64,000 nt of DNA, taken from Salinisphaera sp040361255. GTDB taxonomy: Bacteria > Pseudomonadota > Gammaproteobacteria > Nevskiales > Salinisphaeraceae. This document shows, one piece after another, positions 8,624 to 17,569 of this stretch. The notes under the pieces are model-generated. The model was given only the letters and a program-made list of their open reading frames with translations. It was not told the DNA's origin and did not search any database. The stretch's first letter is position 1, and every line of letters begins with the position of its first letter. The stretch covers positions 161,655-225,654 of the forward strand of contig NZ_APNG01000005.1 in assembly GCF_040361255.1 (NCBI RefSeq), read 5' to 3'. The position numbers and the translations under genes were made by a program.

Positions 8624-10084
8624 TCAGATCGCCGAGAACATGATCAACGCCCCGAGCAGCACGCATACACGGCTGCCGTTGTCCTTGGCGGCGAACACGA
8701 TCGGATCGTCATGCATCTGCCCGCGCAGCGTCTTGAGCCAGATTCGGCTGATCCAGTACAGCACGACCGGACACAGCAGCCAGATACGGGCCGGGTGTTC
8801 GTAGTGATTGGTGATATCGGGGCTGTTGATATACAGCGCCAGAATCACCACCGCGGTATAGCCGGCCGCCGTACCCAGACTGCGCAGCGGGGCCAGGTCG
8901 TCGGCAATATAACCGCGCCCGAGGGGCGCATCACCGCTGTGTTTTTCCATGACCAGCAGTTCGGTGCAGCGCTTGGCCATGGCCAGGCTCAGAAAGATCG
9001 ACATCGACAGCGCCAGCAGCCAGAACGACAACGGAATGCCGGTGGCCGCGCCGCCGGCAATGATGCGCAGCGTATACAGCGCGGCGAGCGTGAGCACGTC
9101 GATGAGCGCCAGCTGTTTCAGGCCCAGCGAATAGGCCAGGGTGACCAGGTAATAACAGACCAGTACCAGCCAGAAGAACGGCGGCAGGAATGCGGCGATC
9201 ACGATGGCCGCGCCCAGCAGCACAGGAATGGCCATCACGCCCTGGGCGATAGGGATACGCCCCGAGGCGAACGGGCGCTCGCGCTTGCGCGGGTGCTGGC
9301 GATCGTCGCCGAGATCGACCAGATCGTTGAGGATATACACGCTCGAGGCGAGCAGGCTGTAGGCGATGAAGGCCAGCACGGCCATGCTGATCATGCCGAA
9401 ATCCGCATACTGATGCGCGGCCAGCAACGGCACGAAAATCAACACGTTCTTGGCCCACTGGTGCACGCGCAGGGCCTTGGTCCAGGTCCGCCAGGTGGTC
9501 TTTTCCGGCGGAAAGCTGGCGCCGACGTCGTAGGTTGCGTTCGCGCTGCGCTCGAGCTTGTCGCTGGCATTGACCAGCACCGCCTTGCGCGCATGCTTCC
9601 AGATCGCGTGGTCGACGTCGTGATCGCCGGCATAGTCGAAGGGCACATCGCCGACTTCGTTACGGATCGCGGCCAGTTTGTCGTCGCCGGAAAGGTTGGT
9701 ATGGGCGTCGCTGGCGAGCACCACGTCGAAAAGCTGCAGGTGTTCGGCGACCTGATGGGCGTATTTCTCGTTGGCGGCCGTCGCCAGAATCAGTTGCCGG
9801 CCCTTGGCTTTTTCTTCTTTCAGATAGTCGATCAACGCCTGGTTATAGGGCAAGTGTTCGATGCCCAGGTCGGCGCGGTCGGCAATTCTGGCCTTCAGTG
9901 TGGCGCGCCCGGCGCGCAGCCACCCGGGCAGCTTCACCAGGCTCTGTGGCGAGCTTTTGGCCAGCACGAATGCCGATTCCACCAGCAGGTCGGAATGCAC
10001 CAGCGTGCCGTCGATATCGACGACCAGCGGAATATCGGCAATCGGAATGTCAGTGGATGATTCGGAAAAAGCCTGGGAACTCAT
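8624..10084 (-). CDS. HAD phosphatase-UbiA fusion, DPPR synthase-like
   Basis: 486 residues from the ATG at 10084; a TTG two codons upstream is less likely. The N-terminal half (to about 195) is a HAD domain with the nucleophile motif VVDIDGTL (DIDGT at 23-27) and GDHDVD near 153. The C-terminal half is a UbiA prenyltransferase with NDLVDLGDD (253-261), then YSLGLKQ and LRIIAGG, followed by GIPLSFWLL and AKRCTEL. These C-terminal blocks resemble Rv3806c, which joins decaprenyl phosphate to phosphoribosyl pyrophosphate. The product carries an extra 5-phosphate that must be removed, and the intact HAD nucleophile could do this in the same polypeptide. That division of labour is inferred. It lies 40 bases after the flippase-like gene and before dprE1. 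Confidence 0.85.
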   Translation of the reverse strand: MSSQAFSESSTDIPIADIPLVVDIDGTLVHSDLLVESAFVLAKSSPQSLVKLPGWLRAGRATLKARIADRADLGIEHLPYNQALIDYLKEEKAKGRQLILATAANEKYAHQVAEHLQLFDVVLASDAHTNLSGDDKLAAIRNEVGDVPFDYAGDHDVDHAIWKHARKAVLVNASDKLERSANATYDVGASFPPEKTTWRTWTKALRVHQWAKNVLIFVPLLAAHQYADFGMISMAVLAFIAYSLLASSVYILNDLVDLGDDRQHPRKRERPFASGRIPIAQGVMAIPVLLGAAIVIAAFLPPFFWLVLVCYYLVTLAYSLGLKQLALIDVLTLAALYTLRIIAGGAATGIPLSFWLLALSMSIFLSLAMAKRCTELLVMEKHSGDAPLGRGYIADDLAPLRSLGTAAGYTAVVILALYINSPDITNHYEHPARIWLLCPVVLYWISRIWLKTLRGQMHDDPIVFAAKDNGSRVCVLLGALIMFSAI

Positions 10085-10124
10085 TCGCAAGAACCTATGG
10101 AAAGTGGAGCGCTTAGCACGTCAG

Positions 10125-11069
10125 CTAGCTAGGCAAGACCGCGCGCCGGCGGTCGAGTTCGATCGCGGCGAGACTGATCAGCCCCAGCACGACCGCAAAC
10201 CACAGCGTGGCCACGCGGGCGATCAGGGTGATGGCAAGGGCGGTGGTCGCATCCACGCCCGAGAGCTTGAGCAGCAGCACCATCACGGCTTCGGTACTGC
10301 CCAGCCCGCCGGGAATGAACGACAGCGCGCCCACGAGCATGCTCACGGCATAGATGCCGATGGCGGTGAAAAACGCCAGCTCGATATCCAGGCCGTGGGC
10401 GATGACATACAGCGACACGCCTTCGGCCGCCCAGGCGACCAGGCCGACCGCGAGGCCGGCATAGAGTGGTTTGCGCCCCAGCAGGGCAAATGCCTGCTCC
10501 CACGCGGAAACCGCACCGTGGACCACATTCTGGAGCTTGCCCTGCGGGTTGGCGCTGCGCTGCTGCATGTAAACGAGCAGACGGCGCTGGCGAATGGCCA
10601 CCAGCAGACCCGCGAGCACGGCCAGCGGCACGATCACCCACCAGATATAGTTGGAAAACGCGATCAGCACGAGCGTGGCCAGCAATGCGATCGCAAGCAG
10701 GTCGATGAAGCGTTCGGCAAAGAAGGCCGCCAGGCTATGGGCATAGGGCACGCCATGCCGGGCCAGATAAAGCGATCGCATGCCTTCGCCGGCCTTGCCG
10801 GGCGTGGTCGTCAGCGCAAAGCCGGCGATATAGATCACGCCGTCGCGCAGCAGTCCCACGCGATCGCCCAGCCAGTACAGATAGCCGTGCCAGCGCCCGA
10901 AACGCAGCGCATAGTTGAACAGCGATAGCGCCAGAATCGCCAGCCACCAGTGCAGCGCGAGCTGGCGCATGGCCGCGAACGTGCGCTCGGCGTCGATGCC
11001 CGCCACCAGGGTGACGTAGAGCAGCAACGCAAGGCCAAGCGAGAAAATGATGGTTCTTTTACGGGGCAA
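10125..11069 (-). CDS. UPF0104/YbhN-type membrane protein (lysylphosphatidylglycerol synthase TM family)
   Basis: 314 residues with about eight hydrophobic segments and the family block GALSFIPGGLGSTEA near the C-terminal third. Proteins of this type include the membrane part of MprF/AglD-like proteins and are often proposed to flip lipid-linked substrates. It begins with TTG at 11069, with GAGG seven bases upstream; an ATG at 11082 is out of frame and soon meets a stop. It is the first gene of the five-gene minus-strand set and may move the polyprenyl-phosphate sugar across the membrane, which is inference from context. Confidence 0.75.
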   Translation of the reverse strand: MPRKRTIIFSLGLALLLYVTLVAGIDAERTFAAMRQLALHWWLAILALSLFNYALRFGRWHGYLYWLGDRVGLLRDGVIYIAGFALTTTPGKAGEGMRSLYLARHGVPYAHSLAAFFAERFIDLLAIALLATLVLIAFSNYIWWVIVPLAVLAGLLVAIRQRRLLVYMQQRSANPQGKLQNVVHGAVSAWEQAFALLGRKPLYAGLAVGLVAWAAEGVSLYVIAHGLDIELAFFTAIGIYAVSMLVGALSFIPGGLGSTEAVMVLLLKLSGVDATTALAITLIARVATLWFAVVLGLISLAAIELDRRRAVLPS

Positions 11070-11664
11070 GGCACGGCCTCATGGCAACACCGCCGATCAA
11101 CCGGCGGGCAAGGATACTGGTAGCGACAGGCCGAGCGAGATGTGTTCCCGCACAGCCGAACACGCGCTCCACGCGCGCGTTGTCTTCATCCCCGTTCGTG
11201 CCTCGAACCAGACGTTCGAATACGTATAGCTTAGCGCAAACCGACCAGCCGGCATCAAGTCGTGCACAAGATCGCGCCGATACAAAACACCCGACAGGCT
11301 GCCCGTAATGGCGCTTTCCCCTTAGGGAAGCTCTGCATAACCTCTCGCGGATCGCGTTCGAGTCCTCACAGACGGTGCGGCAAGGCGCCCAAGCGCAGCG
11401 CCTGCCTTATTGGCAGGTCAAGCTTGGCAACGCAGCCGCGGCGTCTGTGAGGCCGAACCCCTTGCGGGCCGGGGCTTTGTGCGCGCTTGATCGGCGTCAG
11501 TGTTCGCTATCGTGCAACGAGCACGCTACGCTCTCACTTCCTTGTCAATCACGCGCAAAGCACGCCGGCGCGACCGTGACAGGTTGTGCAGAGCTTCCCT
11601 AGAATGCCCCTCCGGGTCGACGGCTTGCGCGTCGTACCTTTTCGTTTCAACCGCGAGATCCAAC
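11070..11664. other. Gene-free stretch holding a MITE-like element
   Basis: Between the divergent flippase-like and acyl-CoA dehydrogenase genes there are about 600 bases with no convincing gene. The first 250 bases show no clear feature. From 11326 to 11598 there is a small transposon-like element, listed separately. The remaining 62 bases before the dehydrogenase start may hold its leader. Confidence 0.6.
11326..11598. mobile_element. Putative IS5-type MITE (273 bp)
   Basis: Terminal inverted repeats GGAAGCTCTGCATAACC (11326-11342) and GGTTGTGCAGAGCTTCC (11582-11598) match at 16 of 17 positions. They are flanked by TTAG (11322-11325) and CTAG (11599-11602), which both fit the YTAR target preference known for IS5 elements, although the two flanks are not identical. 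There is no transposase frame inside. An inner 11-bp inverted pair (11364-11374 and 11442-11452) and a perfect hairpin CCTGCC/GGCAGG (11401-11417) add structure. The right end is only 67 bases from the downstream start codon. Confidence 0.6.
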
Positions 11665-13413
11665 ATGGCCGAATACCGTGCGCCCACCCGCGATATGCTC
11701 TTCGTACTCAACGAAGTGCTCGACGACCAACGTATCCGTGATCTACCCGGTTATGAGGACTACGAGCCGGAAACCGTCTCTGCCGTACTCGACGAGGCCG
11801 CGCGCTTTGCCTCGGATGTCCTCTCGCCGCTCAATTGGTCGGGCGACCGGGAAGGTGTGCACTGGAGCGAAGACGGCATCGTCGCGGCCGAGGGCTTTGG
11901 TGCGGCCTATAGCCAGTATGTCGAAGGCGGCTGGAATGGCCTGACGGGCTCGGCCGATCATGGCGGCATGGGCATGCCACGCGTGCTGGGTGCGGCAGCC
12001 ATGGAAATGTGGAACGCGGGCAACATGTCGTTCGCGCTTTGCCCGCTGCTGACCGCCAGTGCCGTCGAAGCCCTGGAAAACCACGGCAACGACGAACTCA
12101 AGCAGACCTATCTCGACAAGCTCGTGACCGGCGAATGGACGGGCTGCATGGATCTGACCGAGCCCCAGGCCGGTTCCGATCTCGCCCAGGTGCGTACCAA
12201 GGCGCAACCCGATGGCGACGCCTATCGTCTGTTCGGCCAGAAGATCTATATCACCTGGGGCGAGCACGACATGGCGGATAACATCATCCATTTCGTGCTC
12301 GCGCGCCTGCCGGATGCGCCCGCCGGTGTGAAAGGCATCTCACTGTTTCTGGTGCCCAAATTCATTCTCGATGAAAACGGCCAGCCCGGTGAGCGCAACG
12401 ACATGCGCTGTGCGTCGGTCGAGCACAAACTCGGCATTCATGCCTGCCCGACCTGCACCATGAGCTTTGGCGAGGATGGCAAGGGCGCGCTCGGCTATCT
12501 CGTGGGCGAGGAAAACAAGGGCCTGGCGCATATGTTCACGATGATGAACGCGGCCCGTCATGCCATGGGGGTACAGGGCCTGGGCATCGCCGATCGCGCC
12601 TATCAGCGCGCGCTCGAATACGCCTGCGATCGCCAGCAGGGCGGGCGCGCCATCGTCGAACATGCCGACGTCAAACGCATGCTGCTATCCATGCGCTCCC
12701 AGACCGATGTACTGCGTGCCATGTGTCTGGATTCGGCCAGTGCCCTGGATATCGCCGAACGCAGCGATAACGAAGAAGAACGCGCCGCCGCCCAGGCCCG
12801 TGCCGATGTCATGATCCCGGTGGTCAAGGCCTGGGGCACGGAACTGGGTGTGGATATCGCCAATACCGGCATCCAGGTGCATGGCGGCATGGGCTTCGTG
12901 GAAGAAACCGGCGCAGCCCAGTATCTGCGCGATGCGCGTATCGCGCCCATCTATGAAGGCACCAACGGTATTCAGGCCATCGACCTGGTCGGGCGCAAGC
13001 TCATTCGCGACGAAGGTCGCGGCATGCGCGCCCTCATCGCCGATATTCGGGCCACTGCCGATGGCAGCGCCGAGGGTGCGAACGAACACCCGGCACTGTC
13101 CGATGCGCTGGAGCTGCTCGAAACCGCCACCGATACGCTGCTGGAAGCCGGTCGCGATGCGGCCATGGCCAATGCCTTCAACTACCTCATGCTCTGCGGG
13201 ACCGTGTTCGGTGGCTGGTATGCCGCGCGTATCGCGGACGTGGCGAAAAACGCACTGGACAACGGCACCGACGAGCTCGATTTCTACGAAGCCCGGCAGG
13301 CCTGTGCCCGCTTCTATGTGCGCCAGATTCTGCCCAAGGCACGCGGGTATGCCGCGATGATTCAGGCCGGGCCGGCGGTTGTCGATTCGGTGGATGCGCA
13401 GCGGCACCTGTAG
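11665..13413 (+). CDS. Acyl-CoA dehydrogenase (long form with C-terminal extension)
   Basis: 582 residues. The start at 11665 gives the family-typical MAEYRAPTRDMLFVLNEV; upstream in-frame codons run into the MITE. The sequence shows MDLTEPQAGSDLAQV (substrate/FAD loop), the GIQVHGGMGFVEETGAAQY block and IYEGTNGIQAIDLVGRKL, whose glutamate is the usual catalytic base. The extra C-terminal helical part matches the 580-600 residue bacterial class. It oxidises acyl-CoA to trans-2-enoyl-CoA in beta-oxidation, with an electron-transfer flavoprotein as acceptor. It stands alone between a MITE and an unrelated minus-strand sulfotransferase. Chain-length preference cannot be told from sequence. Confidence 0.92.
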   Translation: MAEYRAPTRDMLFVLNEVLDDQRIRDLPGYEDYEPETVSAVLDEAARFASDVLSPLNWSGDREGVHWSEDGIVAAEGFGAAYSQYVEGGWNGLTGSADHGGMGMPRVLGAAAMEMWNAGNMSFALCPLLTASAVEALENHGNDELKQTYLDKLVTGEWTGCMDLTEPQAGSDLAQVRTKAQPDGDAYRLFGQKIYITWGEHDMADNIIHFVLARLPDAPAGVKGISLFLVPKFILDENGQPGERNDMRCASVEHKLGIHACPTCTMSFGEDGKGALGYLVGEENKGLAHMFTMMNAARHAMGVQGLGIADRAYQRALEYACDRQQGGRAIVEHADVKRMLLSMRSQTDVLRAMCLDSASALDIAERSDNEEERAAAQARADVMIPVVKAWGTELGVDIANTGIQVHGGMGFVEETGAAQYLRDARIAPIYEGTNGIQAIDLVGRKLIRDEGRGMRALIADIRATADGSAEGANEHPALSDALELLETATDTLLEAGRDAAMANAFNYLMLCGTVFGGWYAARIADVAKNALDNGTDELDFYEARQACARFYVRQILPKARGYAAMIQAGPAVVDSVDAQRHL

Positions 13414-13588
13414 CGGTTTACCCGCGCCAGCCTGCGAATACGGTGGCCATGCCGTATCCGCAGTGACGGTCGTATGTTTCGATGGGCGTGGCCGGTAGCG
13501 GCCACGCCCGTCGACGCCCTGCCGTCCGCGGCCGCGGTCACGACGCGGGGGCCTATCGCGCCGGCCATTGTACTTCGCTACCCCGCGG

Positions 13589-14485
13589 TCAATGCAGCCA
13601 GTGGGACAGATCCCGATCGATCAGCTTCGCGGTTGTCCGTATATCGGTCTCATAGCCTTCAAGCAGACGCTGGCGCAGGGGGCTGGTCAGTTTCGGTGGG
13701 GCCATGCCGCAGATACGACCGGTAGGTTGTACGCCGAGTTTTTTCATCAAGCGGCCCATCCCGCGATGTTGCTGTGACAGCCGCGCCTGCCAGGCGAATC
13801 GTGCTACACGCTGCATGCCGGATGCCGCATTCGTTTGCTTACCGGGATCCGGCCAGCTGTTGCAGCGCGCGCCGATAAAATCGCACGTCTGCTGTAGAAC
13901 ATCCTGCGGCTGCTGGATCAGGTCGTCGAACAGAACGACTTTGATCTGGCTACGGGGGAAGAGGTCGAAAAACTCTTTCAACCGCTCGGCATAAAAGCCG
14001 CCCGTGCGGTAGTGATAGCCCCACCAGACGTCATTTTCGATGCGCTCGTTTTCTACTTCCAACGCGGCTGCGAAGTCTCGGAACGTTTCATAGCCGTCGC
14101 GTACGTGATGCATGAACTGCGAAAAGGCCCGGTCCACCGGGTTGCGCAGCATGCAGATGATCCTGGTCTGCGGGTTGAAATCATGAATCTCCCGCGCCAC
14201 GCCGGGGAAGTAGAGATAGCCCGGCGAGGCTTCCCCGGTGATTTGGCCGGCTGCGGCGTTGGCGTAGAGCCGCTCGTATGCCTGCGGGTCGAAGGCCATT
14301 TGTGCCGCGTATTGGGCATCCACACCGTGGCCGATCGAGTCGGCACTCAGGCCCTTGAAGCAGAAGTAGTGGGGCTCCTTGACGACCGGGAAAAACACGT
14401 CGTTCTGAAGGCCAAGCCATTCGTGCAGAATGGTTGTGCCCGACTTGGCAGCGCCTGCGATAAGGAAATCCGGCCGGTGGTTCAT
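13589..14485 (-). CDS. PAPS-dependent sulfotransferase
   Basis: 298 residues from the ATG at 14485, which has AGAGGG about nine bases upstream. The N-terminal PDFLIAGAAKSGTTILHEWL is the 5'-phosphosulfate loop, and MLRNPVDRAFSQFMH is the 3'-phosphate motif of the sulfotransferase fold. Such enzymes move sulfate from PAPS to a hydroxyl or amine on sugars or small molecules. No PAPS synthesis or glycan gene lies next to it, so the acceptor is unknown. It is isolated between acyl-CoA dehydrogenase and sulfide:quinone reductase, and its spacing on both sides suggests an independent, perhaps acquired, gene. Confidence 0.88.
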   Translation of the reverse strand: MNHRPDFLIAGAAKSGTTILHEWLGLQNDVFFPVVKEPHYFCFKGLSADSIGHGVDAQYAAQMAFDPQAYERLYANAAAGQITGEASPGYLYFPGVAREIHDFNPQTRIICMLRNPVDRAFSQFMHHVRDGYETFRDFAAALEVENERIENDVWWGYHYRTGGFYAERLKEFFDLFPRSQIKVVLFDDLIQQPQDVLQQTCDFIGARCNSWPDPGKQTNAASGMQRVARFAWQARLSQQHRGMGRLMKKLGVQPTGRICGMAPPKLTSPLRQRLLEGYETDIRTTAKLIDRDLSHWLH

Positions 14486-14869
14486 TTGTACGCCCTCTGG
14501 GTGTTGTATGGTTACCACCAGAGCAAACATCGCGCCATGTTTTGGGTGTCATTTGGGGCGGTTTTGGACGCAATTCTTTGCAATTGGCCAAGCGACTTTT
14601 GAAAAAATGCGAATCGTCTTCGCGTTTTGCAAAATCATCCGGTCATCGCCGTGGCATGGATCGGTCGCACGGGCGCATGCTCGATTGGCCTGGTGGGCGA
14701 GCAGGGCCGACGTAATGGATTAGGCGAATCCCCGGCAGCCCTTGATCGTTCCTCCGAACAGCGCCCGTGCTCCGCTGTTTTCAATGCCATCAGAAACAAC
14801 AGCGGCGCCTGACCGCCGTTTTTTGAACTTCGCGGCCGCTCAGTGCGGCGCGCGAACTCGTGCGGTGGT
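14486..14869. other. Gene-free stretch between sulfotransferase and sqr
   Basis: About 380 bases without a supported gene. The half next to the sulfotransferase is AT-richer and probably contains its promoter. At 14803-14824 a five-pair stem CGGCG/CGCCG followed by six T on the plus strand looks like a weak terminator. No plus-strand gene is seen to use it, so a small RNA or chance are both possible. Confidence 0.35.
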
Positions 14870-16108
14870 TTATTGCGTCAGCTCGGGTAACGCACGCGGA
14901 TGCGGCCGGCGCCAGTCATGGCCGCGCAGCATCATCTGCCAGTACATCATGGGAAAGACGTGACGCTTGAACAGCCAGTGCAGGCGCCGTGGCTGGCGCG
15001 GGTCGAGCGGGAAGCTGGAAACCACTTCCTGGTCGTAGCGGAACTCGGCGAGCAGCACGCGCCCATGTTCGACGGTGAGCGGACAGGCACCGTAGCCGTC
15101 GTAGCGCGGCGCAGCGGCGCCCATGTCGAGCTTATGCAGCACACCGTCGACCACCGTGGGTACCTGGCGGCGCACCGCAGCCATGGTCTTGGCATTGGGT
15201 GTATCGGTGCAGTCACCCAGCGCGAAGACATTGGCGTAGGTGGTATGACTCAGCCGGTGGCGATCGACGCTCACCCAGCCGGCTGCACCCGCGAGCGGGC
15301 TGCTGCGAATCACATCCGGTGCCGACTGCGGCGGCACGACATGGAGCATATCGAAATCCCGCGTGACTTCGCCCTCGGCGGTCGCGAAGGTGGCCTGGCG
15401 ACGCTCGCCATCGACACCAATCAGGTCGTGACCGAAATAAGGCGTCGCCCCGTAGCCGGCGATGACCTTGTCGAGTTCGCGTGCATAGACCGGCACGCCA
15501 AACATGCTCGCGCCCTGATTGTAGAACTCGAGGGTGGCATTCACGCCGCGGCGGCGCAGCGTGTCGGCCGTCAGGTAGAGCGCCTTCTGCGGCGCGCCGG
15601 CGCACTTGATGGGCATGGCCGGTTGGGTAAACAGCGCCCGGCCCCCGGCGAGTGTCATCGCCAGTTCATGGGTATAGGGCGCGTGGTCGTAATGATAATT
15701 CGAGGTCACGCCGTTGCGCCCCAGCGTTTCCGCAAGCCCGTCGATCGCATCCCAGTTCAGTTGCAGGCCGAGCGCAACCACCAGCACGTCGTAGCTGTGC
15801 TGTGCGCCGCTGGCCAGCACCACCCGATTCTGATCCGGTTCGAAACGCGCGATCGTGTCGTGTATCCACTCGGCGCCTTCGGGCATGACGTCGGCCTGGG
15901 CACGCCGGGTGTGTTGTCGGGGCATATCGCCACCGCCGACCAGTGTCCAGCCCGGCTGGTAGTAATGATCGGTACTGGGCTCGATAACGCTGACATCGAG
16001 TTCGGGATGCCGCCGCAGCAACGCCGAGGCTACGGACAAGCCGGCAGTTCCGCCGCCGGCAACGAGGACGCGGTGGTGGCTGGCCGGGGCATTCGAGGAT
16101 TCGGTCAT
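14870..16108 (-). CDS. sqr: Sulfide:quinone oxidoreductase
   Basis: 412 residues. The FAD motif AGGGTAGL is at 17-24. The redox cysteines are visible as PIKCAGAPQK (Cys169) and YGACPLTVEH (Cys342), the arrangement of the mitochondrial-type (type II) enzymes. YANVFALGDC around 291-300 is the second FAD contact. It oxidises sulfide at the membrane, passing electrons to quinone and sulfane sulfur to an acceptor. No persulfide dioxygenase or rhodanese is adjacent. It is divergent from a TauE/SafE exporter gene across a 618-base spacer, which would suit export of sulfite or a related sulfur product. Confidence 0.93.
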   Translation of the reverse strand: MTESSNAPASHHRVLVAGGGTAGLSVASALLRRHPELDVSVIEPSTDHYYQPGWTLVGGGDMPRQHTRRAQADVMPEGAEWIHDTIARFEPDQNRVVLASGAQHSYDVLVVALGLQLNWDAIDGLAETLGRNGVTSNYHYDHAPYTHELAMTLAGGRALFTQPAMPIKCAGAPQKALYLTADTLRRRGVNATLEFYNQGASMFGVPVYARELDKVIAGYGATPYFGHDLIGVDGERRQATFATAEGEVTRDFDMLHVVPPQSAPDVIRSSPLAGAAGWVSVDRHRLSHTTYANVFALGDCTDTPNAKTMAAVRRQVPTVVDGVLHKLDMGAAAPRYDGYGACPLTVEHGRVLLAEFRYDQEVVSSFPLDPRQPRRLHWLFKRHVFPMMYWQMMLRGHDWRRPHPRALPELTQ

Positions 16109-16726
16109 GGCAGATATCTTCTGGTAAGCGGGTGACGCGGGGCGGTCATTCCTGTGATTTGGTTATTTAATAATTCAAAAAAGTTATTAAAAATAGCGTT
16201 AAAGCGCCGGAATGTTATCAGGGAAATCGGCCCTGCAATGGATATAGATCAATTTGCGCTCTCGAATTCTGCGTTTGGCACCGCTATGAGACTGTCGATG
16301 TCACGCGAGCCACGAAACCGCCGGCTGCGCCGCATTCGCCGTAGCGGCAGAAAAGCCGGTGGCGAGCGATCGTCGATCCGCGTGCTATCGCGGCGTGGCT
16401 GTGTGGCGTGTTATCGGCCGGTGCGTAGTCAATATCCAACGCCCAAACCGCGAAAACGCCGCGGGCCGGAACGTCGAAATAGTCAATGCGGTTCTCGATG
16501 ATGTGCGCCGTTCAGCATGCGGCGCGAATATCAGCCCCCGGCTTCGGGCGATCGATCGTTCGTCTTATTCGCGTGTCTTCGCGATCATTGGCGGACAGCC
16601 TGCCTGCTTGCGAACCGCCCGCTTCGTTTCATACATACGCAAGACGCGCCTATAATCTCGTTAAAGAATAAAGATAGATGCTAAAGTTATAACGCTCTTT
16701 ACGAACAAACGATTGGAGCGCCTGTT
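16109..16726. other. Gene-free divergent spacer between sqr and tauE
   Basis: The spacer has AT-rich ends, about 16155-16205 and 16650-16700, and a GC-rich centre in which no coding sequence is convincing. The AT-rich stretch near sqr includes TTATTTAATAATTC and probably contains the sqr promoter. The stretch before 16727 likely serves the exporter. No riboswitch or clear operator was recognised. Confidence 0.5.
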
Positions 16727-17548
16727 GTGAGCGTGTTATTCGGTGTGTTCATCGGCCTGGCGCTGGGGCTGACCGGCGGTGGTGGGTCGATATTCGCCGT
16801 ACCGCTGCTCATTTATGGGCTGGGTCTGGCCGCGCCCGCGGCGATTGCCGTGTCGCTGGCTGCGGTGGCGTTCACGGCTGCCTTCGGGGCGATCGAGGCG
16901 GGCTGGCGCGGGCTCATCGAATTGCGTGCCGGGTTGATCTTTGCGATCGCCGGCATGGTAAGTGCGCCGCTGGGTGTTCATCTGGGCGACCGGGTCAGCG
17001 AAACAGTGATCGTGGCGTTGTTCGCGGCGGTCATGTTCGTCGTGGCCATGCGCATGTTCATGAGTGCGCGCCGTGCGGGCGATGATACGCGTGTCGTGCG
17101 CGCCCGCCCGGCGGCCGATGCCGATGACGACCCCGGTACGGTCTGTCGCTACAGCCGCGACGGCCGGCTGCGCCTGAATGCACCCTGTAGTGCGACGCTG
17201 GTCGCGGTCGGACTGGTGGTCGGTGTGATGTCGGGTTTTTTCGGCGTGGGCGGCGGCTTTCTCATCGTGCCGGCGTTAATGCTCATCACCACCATGGGCA
17301 TTCACCGCGCGGTATCCACATCGCTGCTGGTGATCACACTCGTGGGCCTGTCGGGGCTTGCCTCGGCTATCGTGTCCGGACGTGCGATCGATTGGCCATT
17401 GACCGCGTTGTTCGTCCTTGGCGGCTTGATCGGCATGGTCGGTGGCCGCAGTCTCTCGCGCTATCTGGCCGGGCCCGCGCTGCAGTTCGTCTTTGCGTTG
17501 GCGATGATCTGTATCGCCGTATTCATGCTGCTGAAAACGATTGTTTGA
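16727..17548 (+). CDS. Sulfite exporter TauE/SafE family permease
   Basis: 273 residues beginning with GTG at 16727, with GGAG nine bases upstream. The N-terminal FGVFIGLALGLTGGGGSIFA and the second-half GFFGVGGGFLIVPALM are the duplicated glycine-rich signatures of the TauE/SafE family, and about eight membrane spans are expected. Members export sulfite, sulfoacetate or related organosulfonates. It is divergent from sqr, which favours a role in sulfur oxidation, but the substrate is inferred. It converges with arsB, leaving 21 bases between stops. Confidence 0.85.
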   Translation: MSVLFGVFIGLALGLTGGGGSIFAVPLLIYGLGLAAPAAIAVSLAAVAFTAAFGAIEAGWRGLIELRAGLIFAIAGMVSAPLGVHLGDRVSETVIVALFAAVMFVVAMRMFMSARRAGDDTRVVRARPAADADDDPGTVCRYSRDGRLRLNAPCSATLVAVGLVVGVMSGFFGVGGGFLIVPALMLITTMGIHRAVSTSLLVITLVGLSGLASAIVSGRAIDWPLTALFVLGGLIGMVGGRSLSRYLAGPALQFVFALAMICIAVFMLLKTIV

Positions 17549-17569
17549 GGGGGCGTTCACCCGGGGTGA

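Noticed and set aside
16154..16501. Possible small gene in the sqr-tauE spacer
   Set aside because: The translation is basic and repetitive, with no ribosome site or domain. The spacer's AT-rich ends look regulatory.
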